Part shown: piece after piece, positions 32,780 to 41,964 of the stretch
Position numbering within the stretch: the first letter of the stretch is position 1
Layout: each line of letters begins with the position of its first letter
Assembly (NCBI GenBank): GCA_038040325.1
Contig: JBBPIM010000004.1
Location: 36,258 to 100,257 of the forward strand
DNA length: 64,000 bases
Direction of reading: 5' to 3'
Source of the DNA: Mayfieldus profundus
Lineage (GTDB): Bacteria > Actinomycetota > Thermoleophilia > Solirubrobacterales > 70-9
Notes under the pieces: generated by a model
Told to the model about the DNA's origin: nothing
What the model saw: the letters and a program-made list of their open reading frames with translations, nothing else
The model's database searches: none
Translations under genes and position numbers: made by a program

Positions 32780-34417
32780 ATGGAGTTGAGCGTCGTCATC
32801 GCAAGCCACAATCGCCGCGAGCCCCTGCGCAGATGCATCGAAGCGCTCCGCCAGCAGACGCAGGATCCCAGGAGCTTCGAGGTCATTGTTGCCGACGACG
32901 GCTCAACGGACGGGACGGCGGAGATGCTCGAGCGGCTCGATACACCCTTCCGCCTGCGGGCTCTGCGGCTGGAAGAGGTCGGCCCGTCCGCCGCGCGGAA
33001 CGCCGCCATTCAAGCCTCCCGCGGGACCCTGTGCCTCCTTCTCGGCGATGACGTCGTCGCCGAGCCGGAGCTCCTCGCCGCGCACCTCGCGGCCCACACG
33101 GACACTGAGCGGCTCCTCGCTATCGGCAGACTCACGCAGGAGCCTCCGACGGGCCGCTATTGGTACGCGCACGCCTTCGCCCAGGCGTGGAACCGACACT
33201 ACGAGGGATTGGCAGACAAGCGTCCCCGCTGGACCGACTGTTACGGCGGCAACCTCTCGGTCGCGCGGGCGGCGCTAATCGAGGTCGGCGGATTCTCGGC
33301 GGAGCTCCCGGCCGCGAGCGCAACGCTGGACATCGAGCTCGCCTTCCGCCTGCACCGAAAGGGCTACCTGCCGAAGTATCTGCCGCTCGCGCATGGCGTG
33401 CGCAGCGATCAGAAGCGGCGCGGTCGGCTGCTCGAGGATTCCCGGCGCCAGGGCGCTGGTCACGTGGAGCTCGCCCAGCGCCACCCGACCACGATGCCGC
33501 AGCTGCTCGGCTGGTTTGGCGCAACCACTCCTCGGGAGATCGTCCTGCGCCGGGTGCTGCTCGCGCTGCGCATGCCTGCGGCTGCGCTTGCCGTCATGGG
33601 TCGGCTCGTCCCGGGCCGGAATCGGCAGGAAGTCTGGTTCGAGTTCGTTTCGCGGTATGCGTACTGGCGCGGGGTCCGGCGAAGCATGAGTCGCGGCCGA
33701 TGGCTGCAGGTAACCCGCGGCGTCCCGGTCCTCATGTATCACGCGTTCAGTGAGGCCGACGAGTCAGATCGATTCGTCGTCACCAGGCGAGCCTTCGCAC
33801 GCCAGATGAGGGTGCTCCGGGGGTTGCGCTATCGCGTCATCGCCTTCGACGACCTGGTCCGCACACTGCGAGAAGGCCAACTCCCGCCGCGCCGGGCAGC
33901 GGTGATCACGATTGACGACGGTTACGTGGACAACTTCGAGATCGCGCATCCGATCCTGCGGCGGCACGGCTTTCCGTGGACGATCTTCCTTGTCAGCGAG
34001 CGGCTCGGCGGCAGGAATGACTGGACCGATGACGGGACGCTCAGCGGTCGTCCGCTGCTCTCGCTGGATCAGATCTCGCGATTGCGCACCAACGATGTCC
34101 GACTGGGTGCCCACACGCGCACCCACTGCTATCTGCCCGAGGTTGCAGACGACGTGGTGTCACAGGAGATAGAGGGTTCGCGTGAGGATCTCGAGCTTCG
34201 TCTCGGGATTCCTGTTCCGACGTTTGCCTATCCGTTCGGTGGCTACGACGACCGCGCGGTCTCGGCGGTCAGCCAGACCGGTTTCACCGGCGCCTGCACG
34301 ACTGAGCCGCGCCTGGTCCGTCTCGACGACGATCCTCTGGTGATTCCGCGGATCGAGGTCAAGAACTCCGATTCGCTGCTGCGATTCCTTCTCAAGCTCT
34401 CTTTCGGCGGCTATTGA
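32780..34417 (+). CDS. Bifunctional GT2 glycosyltransferase - polysaccharide deacetylase fusion
   Basis: A 545-residue two-domain protein. The GT2 domain (1-230) has LSVVIASHNRREPL, VIVADDGSTDGTAEML, GDDVV as the acidic motif and NLSVARAALIEVGGF. A helical linker (about 240-310) follows. The CE4/NodB-like deacetylase (about 310-545) has ITIDDGYVDN with the catalytic base and metal Asp pair, HTRTH as the metal His motif and FAYPFGGYDD. It could add an N-acetylated sugar and deacetylate it, but the two sites would act on opposite sides of the membrane if the deacetylase is exported. No signal peptide is seen. Convergent with a second fusion of the same design. Confidence 0.85.
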   Translation: MELSVVIASHNRREPLRRCIEALRQQTQDPRSFEVIVADDGSTDGTAEMLERLDTPFRLRALRLEEVGPSAARNAAIQASRGTLCLLLGDDVVAEPELLAAHLAAHTDTERLLAIGRLTQEPPTGRYWYAHAFAQAWNRHYEGLADKRPRWTDCYGGNLSVARAALIEVGGFSAELPAASATLDIELAFRLHRKGYLPKYLPLAHGVRSDQKRRGRLLEDSRRQGAGHVELAQRHPTTMPQLLGWFGATTPREIVLRRVLLALRMPAAALAVMGRLVPGRNRQEVWFEFVSRYAYWRGVRRSMSRGRWLQVTRGVPVLMYHAFSEADESDRFVVTRRAFARQMRVLRGLRYRVIAFDDLVRTLREGQLPPRRAAVITIDDGYVDNFEIAHPILRRHGFPWTIFLVSERLGGRNDWTDDGTLSGRPLLSLDQISRLRTNDVRLGAHTRTHCYLPEVADDVVSQEIEGSREDLELRLGIPVPTFAYPFGGYDDRAVSAVSQTGFTGACTTEPRLVRLDDDPLVIPRIEVKNSDSLLRFLLKLSFGGY

Positions 34418-34430
34418 GACGGGAACCGGC

Positions 34431-36131
34431 CTATGGCCGTGTCCCGAGCATCCGGAGCAGCCTCCGCCGCCAGCGATCCGACCAGCGCGCCGTGGCGAGC
34501 TTGACGCGCAGGGCGCGCAGCGTGTCGCTGGCGAGGATCTCGATGCGCGGCAGCGCATAGCGATCGGCGCCGAGCTCCACTATGCCCGGGCGCACCGTGA
34601 ACGCCGCCGCGTAGCCGGCGCTGCGCGCGCCCGCCGCCACCTCGGCCGACCACTCGCCGTAGGGGTAGGCGAGCACCCGCGGGCGGGGAAGCCCCAGCGC
34701 CTCCAGCGCGCCAGCCGAGCCGCGCAGCTCGCCGTCGAGCTCCTCGGGGGGCACGCTCGGCAGCGAGCGGTGCGTCATCGCGTGGGAGCCGACCTCGACA
34801 CCGTGCGTCGCGACGGCGCGAAGCCTTTCGGCGTCCAGCAGCGCCAGCTCGCCGGCGCCGGGGTGGCGGCGCCACTCGTTCGTTCCCCCCACGTGACCGG
34901 CGACGGCGAACACCACCGCCGGGATCCCGCGCTCGGCCAACACTGGGCATCCCTCGTCGAGCAGGTTGGCGTAGGCGTCGTCGAAGGTGACGAGCATCGC
35001 GCGCGGCGGCAGGGGCCTCTCGCCCGCAAGCGCAGCCAGCAACGAGTCAAGGTCGATGAAAGTCCAGCCCTGGCGGGCGAGCGCGTCCAGCTGCCCGGCG
35101 AGGCGCTCGGCGGGGACGCCGTACTCGCGCAAGGCGTCGTCGTGGCGCAGGTCGGCAATCGCGTGGTATGCGAGCACGACGGCCTGCCCGGTCGACCGCG
35201 CCCGCCGGAAATGCCGTGCGCCGCGCTGGTACTCGAGCGTGCGCAGCGCGAAGAGCAGCTTGCGCAGGCGCTCTCCGCGGTGGCCGCTGCGCACCAGCGC
35301 CACGACGAGCGCCCGCAGCGGCCAGCTCATCGCTCGGGGTGCCGCGACGAGCGGGCCCAAGGTCCAGCGGCTGCGCCGCGTGTGGAAATCCGGGCCGTGC
35401 CCGAGCCGCTCCGCCTGCTCGGGGTGCTTGAGAATCAGCGCCTGGTCCGAGCGCCCCGCGTCGCAGGAGCGGCGCAGGAAGTCGGCCGGGTCCACGTCGT
35501 AGTACTGGTAGCTGATCGCGGCGGGGTTGAACGCGACCCGGAGGCCCATCTTCATGACGCGGTAGCCGAAGTCGATGTCCGCTCCAGGGGACAGGCCGTC
35601 GCGGGTGAAGCTTGCGTCGAAGCCGCCCGTGCGCTCGTAGGCCGCGCGGGAGATGGACATCTGGCCGGTCAGCAGGTCCTCGAGCCCAATTTCTGCCCCA
35701 TCGGCGCTCAGCCGCTCCCGCCGCGCATTGGCCCAGAAGCCCACGCCCCAGCTGAGCAAGTTGGGGGGGGAGTCGGGGTGCAGCGGCAGGTCGCCGAGCA
35801 CGAGGTCCGCGCCATCCCGCTGGGAGCTGTCGTGCTCTGCCAGCAGTGCGGGATCGGCCTCCATGTCGTCGTCGAGGAACAGCAGGACCTCGCCGCCGGC
35901 CGCTGCCGCGCCGGCGTTGCGGGCCGCCACGTTGCCCCGGTTGGGCTGCTCGAGGACCTGCAGGGGGAAGGCTACGTCGAGGGCGCGGAGCGCCGCCGCC
36001 GTGCCGTCGGTCGAGCCGTCAACGACCACGACCACCTCGAAGTCGCGGTACTGCTGGCGGTCCAGTGCAGCGACGATCCGCGCGACCAGGTCACGCCGTT
36101 GAAAGGTGGGGATGACGATGCTGAACCGCAC
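34431..36131 (-). CDS. Second bifunctional GT2 glycosyltransferase - polysaccharide deacetylase fusion
   Basis: 566 residues in the same order as its convergent neighbour. GT2 (1-230: FSIVIPTFQRRDLVARIV, VVVVDGSTDGTAAALRAL, LDDDMEADPALLAEH, GYRVMKMG), then a linker, then a deacetylase domain (about 325-565). The latter has LVTFDDAYANLL, where the usual TFDDG Gly is Ala, plus SHAMTH and LAYPYGEWSAE. Deacetylase activity is likely kept because the Asp pair and His pair are present. A TAGCCT box lies 9 nt before the GTG, and its TAG is also the stop codon of the upstream GT2 gene. Confidence 0.85.
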   Translation of the reverse strand: MRFSIVIPTFQRRDLVARIVAALDRQQYRDFEVVVVVDGSTDGTAAALRALDVAFPLQVLEQPNRGNVAARNAGAAAAGGEVLLFLDDDMEADPALLAEHDSSQRDGADLVLGDLPLHPDSPPNLLSWGVGFWANARRERLSADGAEIGLEDLLTGQMSISRAAYERTGGFDASFTRDGLSPGADIDFGYRVMKMGLRVAFNPAAISYQYYDVDPADFLRRSCDAGRSDQALILKHPEQAERLGHGPDFHTRRSRWTLGPLVAAPRAMSWPLRALVVALVRSGHRGERLRKLLFALRTLEYQRGARHFRRARSTGQAVVLAYHAIADLRHDDALREYGVPAERLAGQLDALARQGWTFIDLDSLLAALAGERPLPPRAMLVTFDDAYANLLDEGCPVLAERGIPAVVFAVAGHVGGTNEWRRHPGAGELALLDAERLRAVATHGVEVGSHAMTHRSLPSVPPEELDGELRGSAGALEALGLPRPRVLAYPYGEWSAEVAAGARSAGYAAAFTVRPGIVELGADRYALPRIEILASDTLRALRVKLATARWSDRWRRRLLRMLGTRP

Positions 36132-36140
36132 TGCCTGCTC

Positions 36141-36146
36141 AGGCTA
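36141..36146 (-). promoter_or_regulatory. -10 box of the second fusion gene, overlapping a stop codon
   Basis: TAGCCT ends 9 nt before the GTG at 36131. Its first three bases are the stop codon of the GT2 gene read in the same direction. Confidence 0.45.
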
Positions 36147-37103
36147 ATCCTTCGGGACAAGCCGCCTCGCCAGAGGCGGTGCGGCCAGCGCCAGAGCGGC
36201 AATCATTCGTGCTCGCGCCTCGATGCCCCTGGAGGTGGCGAATCCGAGCAGCCGGTTTCGAGGGCCGGAGTCGAACAGCGCAGCCTGCGTCTCCGCAAGC
36301 ACTGCCCTGGTGCGGTGCATGCGAAGCGAACGCATCAGAACCGGGCGCTCTGCGGGCTCGAGCGCCGGATTGAGCTTCACCTTCTCGAGCAGGCGAACGC
36401 GGTACCACAAGCTCGACACTCTGCTGGCTGTGAGGCTGCCCGAGTGCAGTCGATAGTCGTAGTAGGGCTCGTCGACGAGCCCCACCTGAGCGCCTCCGAG
36501 GATGAAGCGCGCCCAACAGTCCCAGTCGTATGCAATCGGAAAGCTCTCGTCGAAGCCACCGATCGTCCGCAGGCGGGCCAGCCGCATCGCGGGCCAGCCG
36601 CCGACGAAGCAGCTCTGGAGTATCGCCGTCCGTTGGTCCTCGAGCGGAAACGGGTTGGAGGCAACGAAACTGCCCACTCCCTTGCCTTTCACCACAAACC
36701 GGGCATCAGTCGTGACCAGGTCCAGGTCAGGGCGGGAGACAGCCAGATTCGCTAGAGCTTCGAGGCGCCGCGGGTGATAGGCGTCGTCGGCGTCGAGAAT
36801 CACCATGAACTCCCCTGACGCTGCGGTTGCTCCCGCATTCAGAGCGGACGCTCCGCCTCCATTCTCCTTCCTGATCAGCGTGACGCGATCGTCAAACGGG
36901 GCGAGCGCGCGTTCGAGGTCGTCTGTCGACCCGTCATCGACGACGATGATCTCGCGCGGCTGATGCACCTGGCCAAGCGCCGAACGGATCCCGTCACCGA
37001 TTGTCGCTGCCGCCTGATAGGCGGGAATGACGATCGAGAAGGTGGGCGGTGCAGCGAGCGGTTCAACCGGTTCTCGTGGCGGAGGAGCGAGCACACGGCT
37101 CAT
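36144..37103 (-). CDS. GT2-family glycosyltransferase
   Basis: A 319-residue GT-A enzyme: FSIVIPAYQAAATIGDGI, IIVVDDGSTDDLERAL, RKENGGGASALNAGA, DADDAYHPRRLEAL as the metal region, then AYDWDCWARFIL. ATG 37103 follows a TAGGAT box by 7 nt, which excludes much longer starts in the same frame. The stop is 13 nt before the next gene on the same strand. It resembles the GT2 encoded at 23562-24668 in the KENGG and DADD regions. Confidence 0.88.
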   Translation of the reverse strand: MSRVLAPPPREPVEPLAAPPTFSIVIPAYQAAATIGDGIRSALGQVHQPREIIVVDDGSTDDLERALAPFDDRVTLIRKENGGGASALNAGATAASGEFMVILDADDAYHPRRLEALANLAVSRPDLDLVTTDARFVVKGKGVGSFVASNPFPLEDQRTAILQSCFVGGWPAMRLARLRTIGGFDESFPIAYDWDCWARFILGGAQVGLVDEPYYDYRLHSGSLTASRVSSLWYRVRLLEKVKLNPALEPAERPVLMRSLRMHRTRAVLAETQAALFDSGPRNRLLGFATSRGIEARARMIAALALAAPPLARRLVPKD

Positions 37104-37110
37104 GGAACTG

Positions 37111-37116
37111 ATCCTA
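37111..37116 (-). promoter_or_regulatory. -10 box of the GT2 gene starting at 37103
   Basis: TAGGAT ends 7 nt before the ATG. Confidence 0.5.
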
Positions 37117-37190
37117 GTCTCGGAAGGCGCTGGCATCGTGCGCGCGGAGGCGCGGCTCAGGGCATCTTGACCGCTCGCAATACTTGGCTC

Positions 37191-38102
37191 GTGGTGAGTC
37201 TGGTCATGCCTGTATGGCAGCCGAATCATGCATGGCTGCGGCAAGCGGTGCACAGCGCGCTCGAGCAGCGAGATTGCTCGATCGAGCTGATCGTCGTCGA
37301 CGACGGGAATCCCGAACCCGTCGCCGGACCGTTGAGGGAGTTCGACGATCCCCGCCTCGTGGTCGTTCGCGTTCCGCATGGTGGTGTCAGCCGGGCGCGA
37401 AACGCAGGGATCGCTCGGGCCAGCGGAGACGCGATCCGGTTCATCGACGCCGACGACGTCTTGGAGCCCGACAGCACCGCACGCCTCCTGCGCCTCAGCG
37501 GCTCGGATGGGGCGATCGCCTATGGGAGCACGCTCGTCTGCGATCCCCAGCTACGGCCAGAAAAGGTGATCGAGTCGACGGAACAGGGAGATTCCCTGGT
37601 CGGATGCCTGATGGGCCGGTTCACGGTCAGCATCGTCTCGATGCTCTTTCCGCGCCAGGTCGTGTCGGCGGTCGGCGAGTTCGACCCGGAGCTCGAGGTG
37701 AAAGAGGACTACGACTACGTGCTGCGCGCGCTCGAGCACGCGCCGGTTCGCGGTGAGCGTGCGATCGCCACGCGGTATCGGCGGCATGAGGCGTCGACAA
37801 CCGCCGCCACCCAGCCGGAGGATCAGAGCGGCATGTACGCGTTCGAGAAGCTGTTCGACCGACGTCCGGACCTGCGCGGCACCGAGCTCGAGCGAGCGGC
37901 CCGCGCCCACATGCACGTAGTCGCGGCAGAGCGACTCATGCTCGGCGGGCGCTACGGTGGATTCGCGCGCGAGCTGGCGTCAGCGATGCGCCAGAACCCG
38001 AGAGGAGCGGCACCCGAGGTGGGCAGGGTGGTCGCCAGATTCCCGCGCGCAGCGACGAGGAGGGCTCTCAGCTCAGTTGCGGCACGAGTCGGGCGCCGTT
38101 GA
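37191..38102 (+). CDS. GT2-family glycosyltransferase
   Basis: A 303-residue GT-A enzyme: VSLVMPVWQPNHAWLRQAV, IELIVVDDGNPEPVAGPL, GVSRARNAGIARASGDAIRF, then IDADDVLEPD as the metal motif. A C-terminal helical tail of about 90 residues follows. Two GTG codons in a row (37191, 37194) can serve as the start. No strong ribosome binding site is seen; AATACT 6 nt upstream is a weak -10 candidate. Convergent with the ABC transporter operon, 10 bp from its last stop. Confidence 0.87.
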   Translation: MVSLVMPVWQPNHAWLRQAVHSALEQRDCSIELIVVDDGNPEPVAGPLREFDDPRLVVVRVPHGGVSRARNAGIARASGDAIRFIDADDVLEPDSTARLLRLSGSDGAIAYGSTLVCDPQLRPEKVIESTEQGDSLVGCLMGRFTVSIVSMLFPRQVVSAVGEFDPELEVKEDYDYVLRALEHAPVRGERAIATRYRRHEASTTAATQPEDQSGMYAFEKLFDRRPDLRGTELERAARAHMHVVAAERLMLGGRYGGFARELASAMRQNPRGAAPEVGRVVARFPRAATRRALSSVAARVGRR

Positions 38103-38112
38103 GAAGTCCCGC

Positions 38113-39369
38113 TCACCCCGGCAGCCGCCAGTTATGCGGCAGGACGACGTCGCCGTCCGAGCCGCTGGCCGGCATCGGGCGGTCGGCCATTACCCCGGGC
38201 TCGACATCGAAGAACGCGGCCGCCTGCAGGCCGTCTTGGACCCTCCTGTTGGCCTTCAGCAGGACATCGATGCGGTATCGGCCGGGCAGGAGCGGCAGGG
38301 ATGCGATGTCGCATTCGATGCAGGGCCCGAGCTCGCCGTCGCGGATGTCGGTCGGAGCCGACACCTCGCTGTCGAGCGTCATGATCGGCTGCCCCAGGTT
38401 GTTACAGATGGTGAGCCGGCACTCCATCATCGGCACGACCTCGGTGACGTGCACGACGATCGTCACCGGGCGGCCCCCGACGACCACATCGGGGGTGCCC
38501 CCGCTTGCGTCGCGGATCTCCAGCCGCCGCACGAGGCTCTCCTCATAGCCGCGGCTGTCGCGATCCGTTCGCTCGAGCAGGTCGTTGGAGGCGGCACGCT
38601 CGAGGGTTCGCAGGTAGCGGTCGATCGTCTCCATCACAGGCGCGTCGGCCACCGCCTCGCCGCGCTCGAGCAACACGCCGCGGTGGCAGAGCGCCTGGAT
38701 GATGGCGAGGTTGTGCGAGACGAAAATGACGGTCCTTCCCTCCTTTGCCACCTCACCCATCTTGCCGAGCGACTTACGCTGGAAGGCGGCGTCGCCCACA
38801 GCCAGGACCTCGTCGACGAGCAGGATCTCCGGCTCGAGGTGAGCCGCCACAGCGAACGCAAGCCGCACCGCCTCGCCGCTGGAGTACCGCTTGACCGGCG
38901 TGTCGAGGAAGCGCTCCATTTCGGCGAACGCGACGATCTCGTCGAATCGGCGCCGGATCTCGGCGCGCCTCATGCCCAGAATGGCGCCGTTGAGGAAGAT
39001 GTTCTCGCGTCCGGTGAGCTCGGGATGAAAGCCGGTCCCGACCTCGAGCAGCGAGCCGACCCGCCCGGTCACGTCGGCGTATCCGGAGGTCGGCTCGGTG
39101 ATCCGCGAGAGGATCTTCAGCAGCGTGGTCTTGCCGGCGCCGTTGTGACCGATCAGGCCGACGACCTCGCCGGTGCGAACCGTGAGCGAGAGGTCGTGGA
39201 GTGCCCAGAGAGTGTTCCTCGATGGCCGTGAGGGGCGCCGCCCGACCCTCCGCAGCGCCCCGCGGGCGGCCTGCACCATCGCCTCGCGCAGGGTGTCGTA
39301 GCCGTGGCCGTGTAGGCCGAGGGTGTAGCGCTTGCCCAGCTCGTGTGTCGTTATCACGACGTCGCTCAT
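38113..39369 (-). CDS. wzt: Polysaccharide ABC exporter, ATP-binding subunit (Wzt-like)
   Basis: A 418-residue ATPase. Walker A GHNGAGKTT, signature YSSGEAVRLAFA (the Wzt-type variant of LSGGQ), Walker B ILLVDEVLAVGD and switch VSHNL. From about residue 275 there is a Wzt C-terminal beta-sandwich (ESLVRRLEIRDASGG ... TLDSEVSAPTDIRDG ... LPGRYRIDVLL). In known systems this domain recognises the finished glycan cap. The ATG lies 5 nt after the permease stop. Last gene of a four-gene operon (43200 to 38113). Confidence 0.93.
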   Translation of the reverse strand: MSDVVITTHELGKRYTLGLHGHGYDTLREAMVQAARGALRRVGRRPSRPSRNTLWALHDLSLTVRTGEVVGLIGHNGAGKTTLLKILSRITEPTSGYADVTGRVGSLLEVGTGFHPELTGRENIFLNGAILGMRRAEIRRRFDEIVAFAEMERFLDTPVKRYSSGEAVRLAFAVAAHLEPEILLVDEVLAVGDAAFQRKSLGKMGEVAKEGRTVIFVSHNLAIIQALCHRGVLLERGEAVADAPVMETIDRYLRTLERAASNDLLERTDRDSRGYEESLVRRLEIRDASGGTPDVVVGGRPVTIVVHVTEVVPMMECRLTICNNLGQPIMTLDSEVSAPTDIRDGELGPCIECDIASLPLLPGRYRIDVLLKANRRVQDGLQAAAFFDVEPGVMADRPMPASGSDGDVVLPHNWRLPG

Positions 39370-39374
39370 GGGGT

Positions 39375-40262
39375 TCAGACGAGGTCCGCGAAGCCTCGCT
39401 CGACACGGTCGAAGTACGCGAGCCCGGCCAACAGAAGGATCACCGCCGATGCCGCCGAGATGGCGATCAGGGCCAAAGGCGCTGTCGCCGTGTCGAGCGT
39501 CGCCCACCGGAAGCCCTCCACGACGCCCACCATCGGGTTGATGGCGGAAAGCGTCCGCCACGGCTCGTCGAGAAGAGTGCTCGAATATGCCACTGGGGTC
39601 GCGAACAGCCACATCTGGATCGCGAACGGCACGACGTAGCGCACGTCCCGGTAGCGGACGTTGATCGCCGACAGCGCGGCGCTGACGCCGAGAGCGGCCG
39701 CCACGGCGATCGCTATCAGCAGCGGCAGCGTCAGCACGGCCGCGGAAGGCACCACTCCCCAGGCGAGCACGATGACGAACAGGATGACGAGCGAGACGCC
39801 GATGTCGACGAGGCCCGCGGCGACCACGCCGGCGGGCAGGAAGATGCGCGGAAAGTAGATCTTGGAGACCAGCGCGGCGTTGGCCACGAGGCTGTCCGAT
39901 CCGAGCAGCAGCGCGTTGGCGAAGAACGTCCACGGGACGAGAGCCGCGAGGCTGAACAGCGGATACGGCAGGCCCTCGGATGACAGTCCCGCCAGGTTGC
40001 CGAAGATGACCGAGAAGACGACCATGAACCCCACCGGCTGCAGCACGACCCAGAGTGCCCCGAGCGCGGTCTGGCGGTAGCGCACGGTGACATCGCGCGC
40101 GGCGATCTGCAGCGCGAGGTCGCGGTAGCGCCACAGCTCCCGCGGGGACAGCACACGGCTGAAGCCGCGCGTCGGCTGCAGCCGGATCGTCTCAGGGGTC
40201 GCCGGTGCCTCTGCTGCGGCCGCGCCGGCGGCCTCAGGGCCGGATTGGGTCAGCTGCTCCAC
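39375..40262 (-). CDS. wzm: Polysaccharide ABC exporter, permease subunit (Wzm-like)
   Basis: A 295-residue ABC-2-type membrane protein with six hydrophobic helices in residues 60-290. Family signs are VRYRQTALGALWVVLQPV, NALVSKIYFPRIFLPAG-like sequence, INVRYRDVRYVVPFAIQMWLFATPVAYS and INPMVGVVEGFRW. With Wzt it would export a polyprenyl-linked glycan. GTG 40262 is the chosen start, 22 nt after the GT-C stop. There is no purine-rich site before it, so an upstream alternative start cannot be ruled out. Confidence 0.92.
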   Translation of the reverse strand: MEQLTQSGPEAAGAAAAEAPATPETIRLQPTRGFSRVLSPRELWRYRDLALQIAARDVTVRYRQTALGALWVVLQPVGFMVVFSVIFGNLAGLSSEGLPYPLFSLAALVPWTFFANALLLGSDSLVANAALVSKIYFPRIFLPAGVVAAGLVDIGVSLVILFVIVLAWGVVPSAAVLTLPLLIAIAVAAALGVSAALSAINVRYRDVRYVVPFAIQMWLFATPVAYSSTLLDEPWRTLSAINPMVGVVEGFRWATLDTATAPLALIAISAASAVILLLAGLAYFDRVERGFADLV

Positions 40263-40284
40263 GATCTGGAGGATAGGTCGTGCG

Positions 40285-41955
40285 TCAGAACCTGCCGGCG
40301 CGCCACAGCACCTGGTCTCGCCCGCGCGCGCTCCACAGCTCCACGGTGCCCGTCTCGGGGTGTTCGCGCGGCCAGGAGCGCCCACTCAGGAAGTACCGGG
40401 ACGGCGGGGGTTCGTGCGCACCCCGGAACAAGCGCACCGACGTTTGCGGCAGGAACCACTGATAGGCATAAAGGCCGATCGCGTCGTAGTGGTCAGTGTC
40501 ATAGCCCAGCGAACGTATGCCGTGGGCCTCGGCCACGGGCTCGGGGCTCGTCCACCCGCTGGGATAGACGTCCCGTTCGGAGCGCAGGACCGGATTCCAG
40601 GCGCCGTACACGACGACCGGGAGGAACAGGGCGAGCGCGACCGCCCCGAGGTATCGAGGCGCGCGGACCGACGCGACGCTGATCAGCCACACGCCTGCGC
40701 CGGCCACGAGCGCGGCGCCGATCAGGATCGCGGAACCCAGCTGGGCCGTGACGAAGGGCAGGCCGGATATGTTGAATCGGTTGGGATCGCCCGAGTCGGA
40801 AGCAGTGACGCCGATGAGCACGATTGCGGCGCTGAACAGGGCGAGCGCGAGCAGCGGCCGAAAGATTCTCAGGGGAAACTTTCGCCCCGCCAGCATCGCC
40901 AATCCGAGGGCTACAAGCACGGGGGTCACCACCTCGACGTAGCGGCCGTAGATGAGCATGTCCGGCCGGGTGCGGACCGGGAACGACCCGGCCGAGACGA
41001 GTAGCAGCAGCACGGTGAGCACGACGAGGATCGGGGTCACCGGGGGCAGCTGCTCCCGATCTTCCTCCGCGCCGAGACCGCCCGCACGCGCGACCACCCT
41101 GGCGAACACCACCGCGGCCAATCCGAAAGTCGAGACGACGAGGTACCAGGCCTGTCCGAGGAGGTTCGCCGCGGCAGTCAGCGGGCCGTGGCCGCCCCAG
41201 AACGAGCTCAGCCGATCATTGGCTTCGTTCGGGGCTGAGCCGCCGTAGTTGTGATCGATCAGGTACGTGTTGAGCAGATGCGTGCCCAATATGCCCGCGG
41301 CGAGCACGACCAGCACCGCGGCGACCGCCGCGGGCGGCAGGCGGCGGCGCACCCCGAGCCACGCGACCAGCACAGCGGTGAGGACGACCGCCGTCACCAT
41401 CCGGCCGTGCACTGTCCAGAGCGCGGCGGTGGACGCCCCGAGTCCCATCCCCCAAAGCAGGCTGCCCCGTGGATCGCGGGCGGCGAGCAGCCCGCCGAAT
41501 GCGATCAGCCAGACACAGGCGAGCGGGAACAGCGCGTTCTCGGACATCGCCACCTGCGACAGAACGGTCACCGCGGGATACGCGGCGCCGGCCAGCGCCG
41601 CCCATAACGCAGTACGGGCCTCGACGCCGGCATAGCGAGTCAGCAGCACGTACAGCAGCGGGAACACCGAAGCAGCGAGGGCCGCGTTGAGAACCAGCAC
41701 GAGGTGGTAGACCAGGCTCGGGTCCGAGCTCAGGTCGAGGAAGGGCGAGAACAGCAGCGAGTAGCCGCCCCTGTAGAACGGCGCGTTCTGGAGCTGGCCC
41801 TCGAGCCCGCCGGTCAGCACGCGAGCGTTGGTCAGGTATCCGATCTCGTCCGCGACGAGAAGCGGACCGGATCGAGCCACGGAGAGAATCAGCCGCGCAG
41901 CGAACAGGGCGAGCGTTCCCGCGATCAGTCGATTGCGCACCCATCCCTGAGCCAA
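40285..41955 (-). CDS. Polytopic GT-C-like glycosyltransferase
   Basis: A 556-residue membrane protein with about eleven helices through residue 440 and a short soluble tail. The first outer loop carries VADEIGYLTNARVL (about residue 35), an acidic pair as in PMT/ArnT-like GT-C enzymes. It probably transfers a sugar from polyprenyl phosphate outside the membrane. The start is TTG 41955 with a GGGGAG site 4 nt upstream; a GTG five codons further in is possible. It lies 9 nt after the GT4 stop and 22 nt before wzm, in the same operon. Confidence 0.75.
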   Translation of the reverse strand: MAQGWVRNRLIAGTLALFAARLILSVARSGPLLVADEIGYLTNARVLTGGLEGQLQNAPFYRGGYSLLFSPFLDLSSDPSLVYHLVLVLNAALAASVFPLLYVLLTRYAGVEARTALWAALAGAAYPAVTVLSQVAMSENALFPLACVWLIAFGGLLAARDPRGSLLWGMGLGASTAALWTVHGRMVTAVVLTAVLVAWLGVRRRLPPAAVAAVLVVLAAGILGTHLLNTYLIDHNYGGSAPNEANDRLSSFWGGHGPLTAAANLLGQAWYLVVSTFGLAAVVFARVVARAGGLGAEEDREQLPPVTPILVVLTVLLLLVSAGSFPVRTRPDMLIYGRYVEVVTPVLVALGLAMLAGRKFPLRIFRPLLALALFSAAIVLIGVTASDSGDPNRFNISGLPFVTAQLGSAILIGAALVAGAGVWLISVASVRAPRYLGAVALALFLPVVVYGAWNPVLRSERDVYPSGWTSPEPVAEAHGIRSLGYDTDHYDAIGLYAYQWFLPQTSVRLFRGAHEPPPSRYFLSGRSWPREHPETGTVELWSARGRDQVLWRAGRF

Positions 41956-41964
41956 GGCGCTCCC

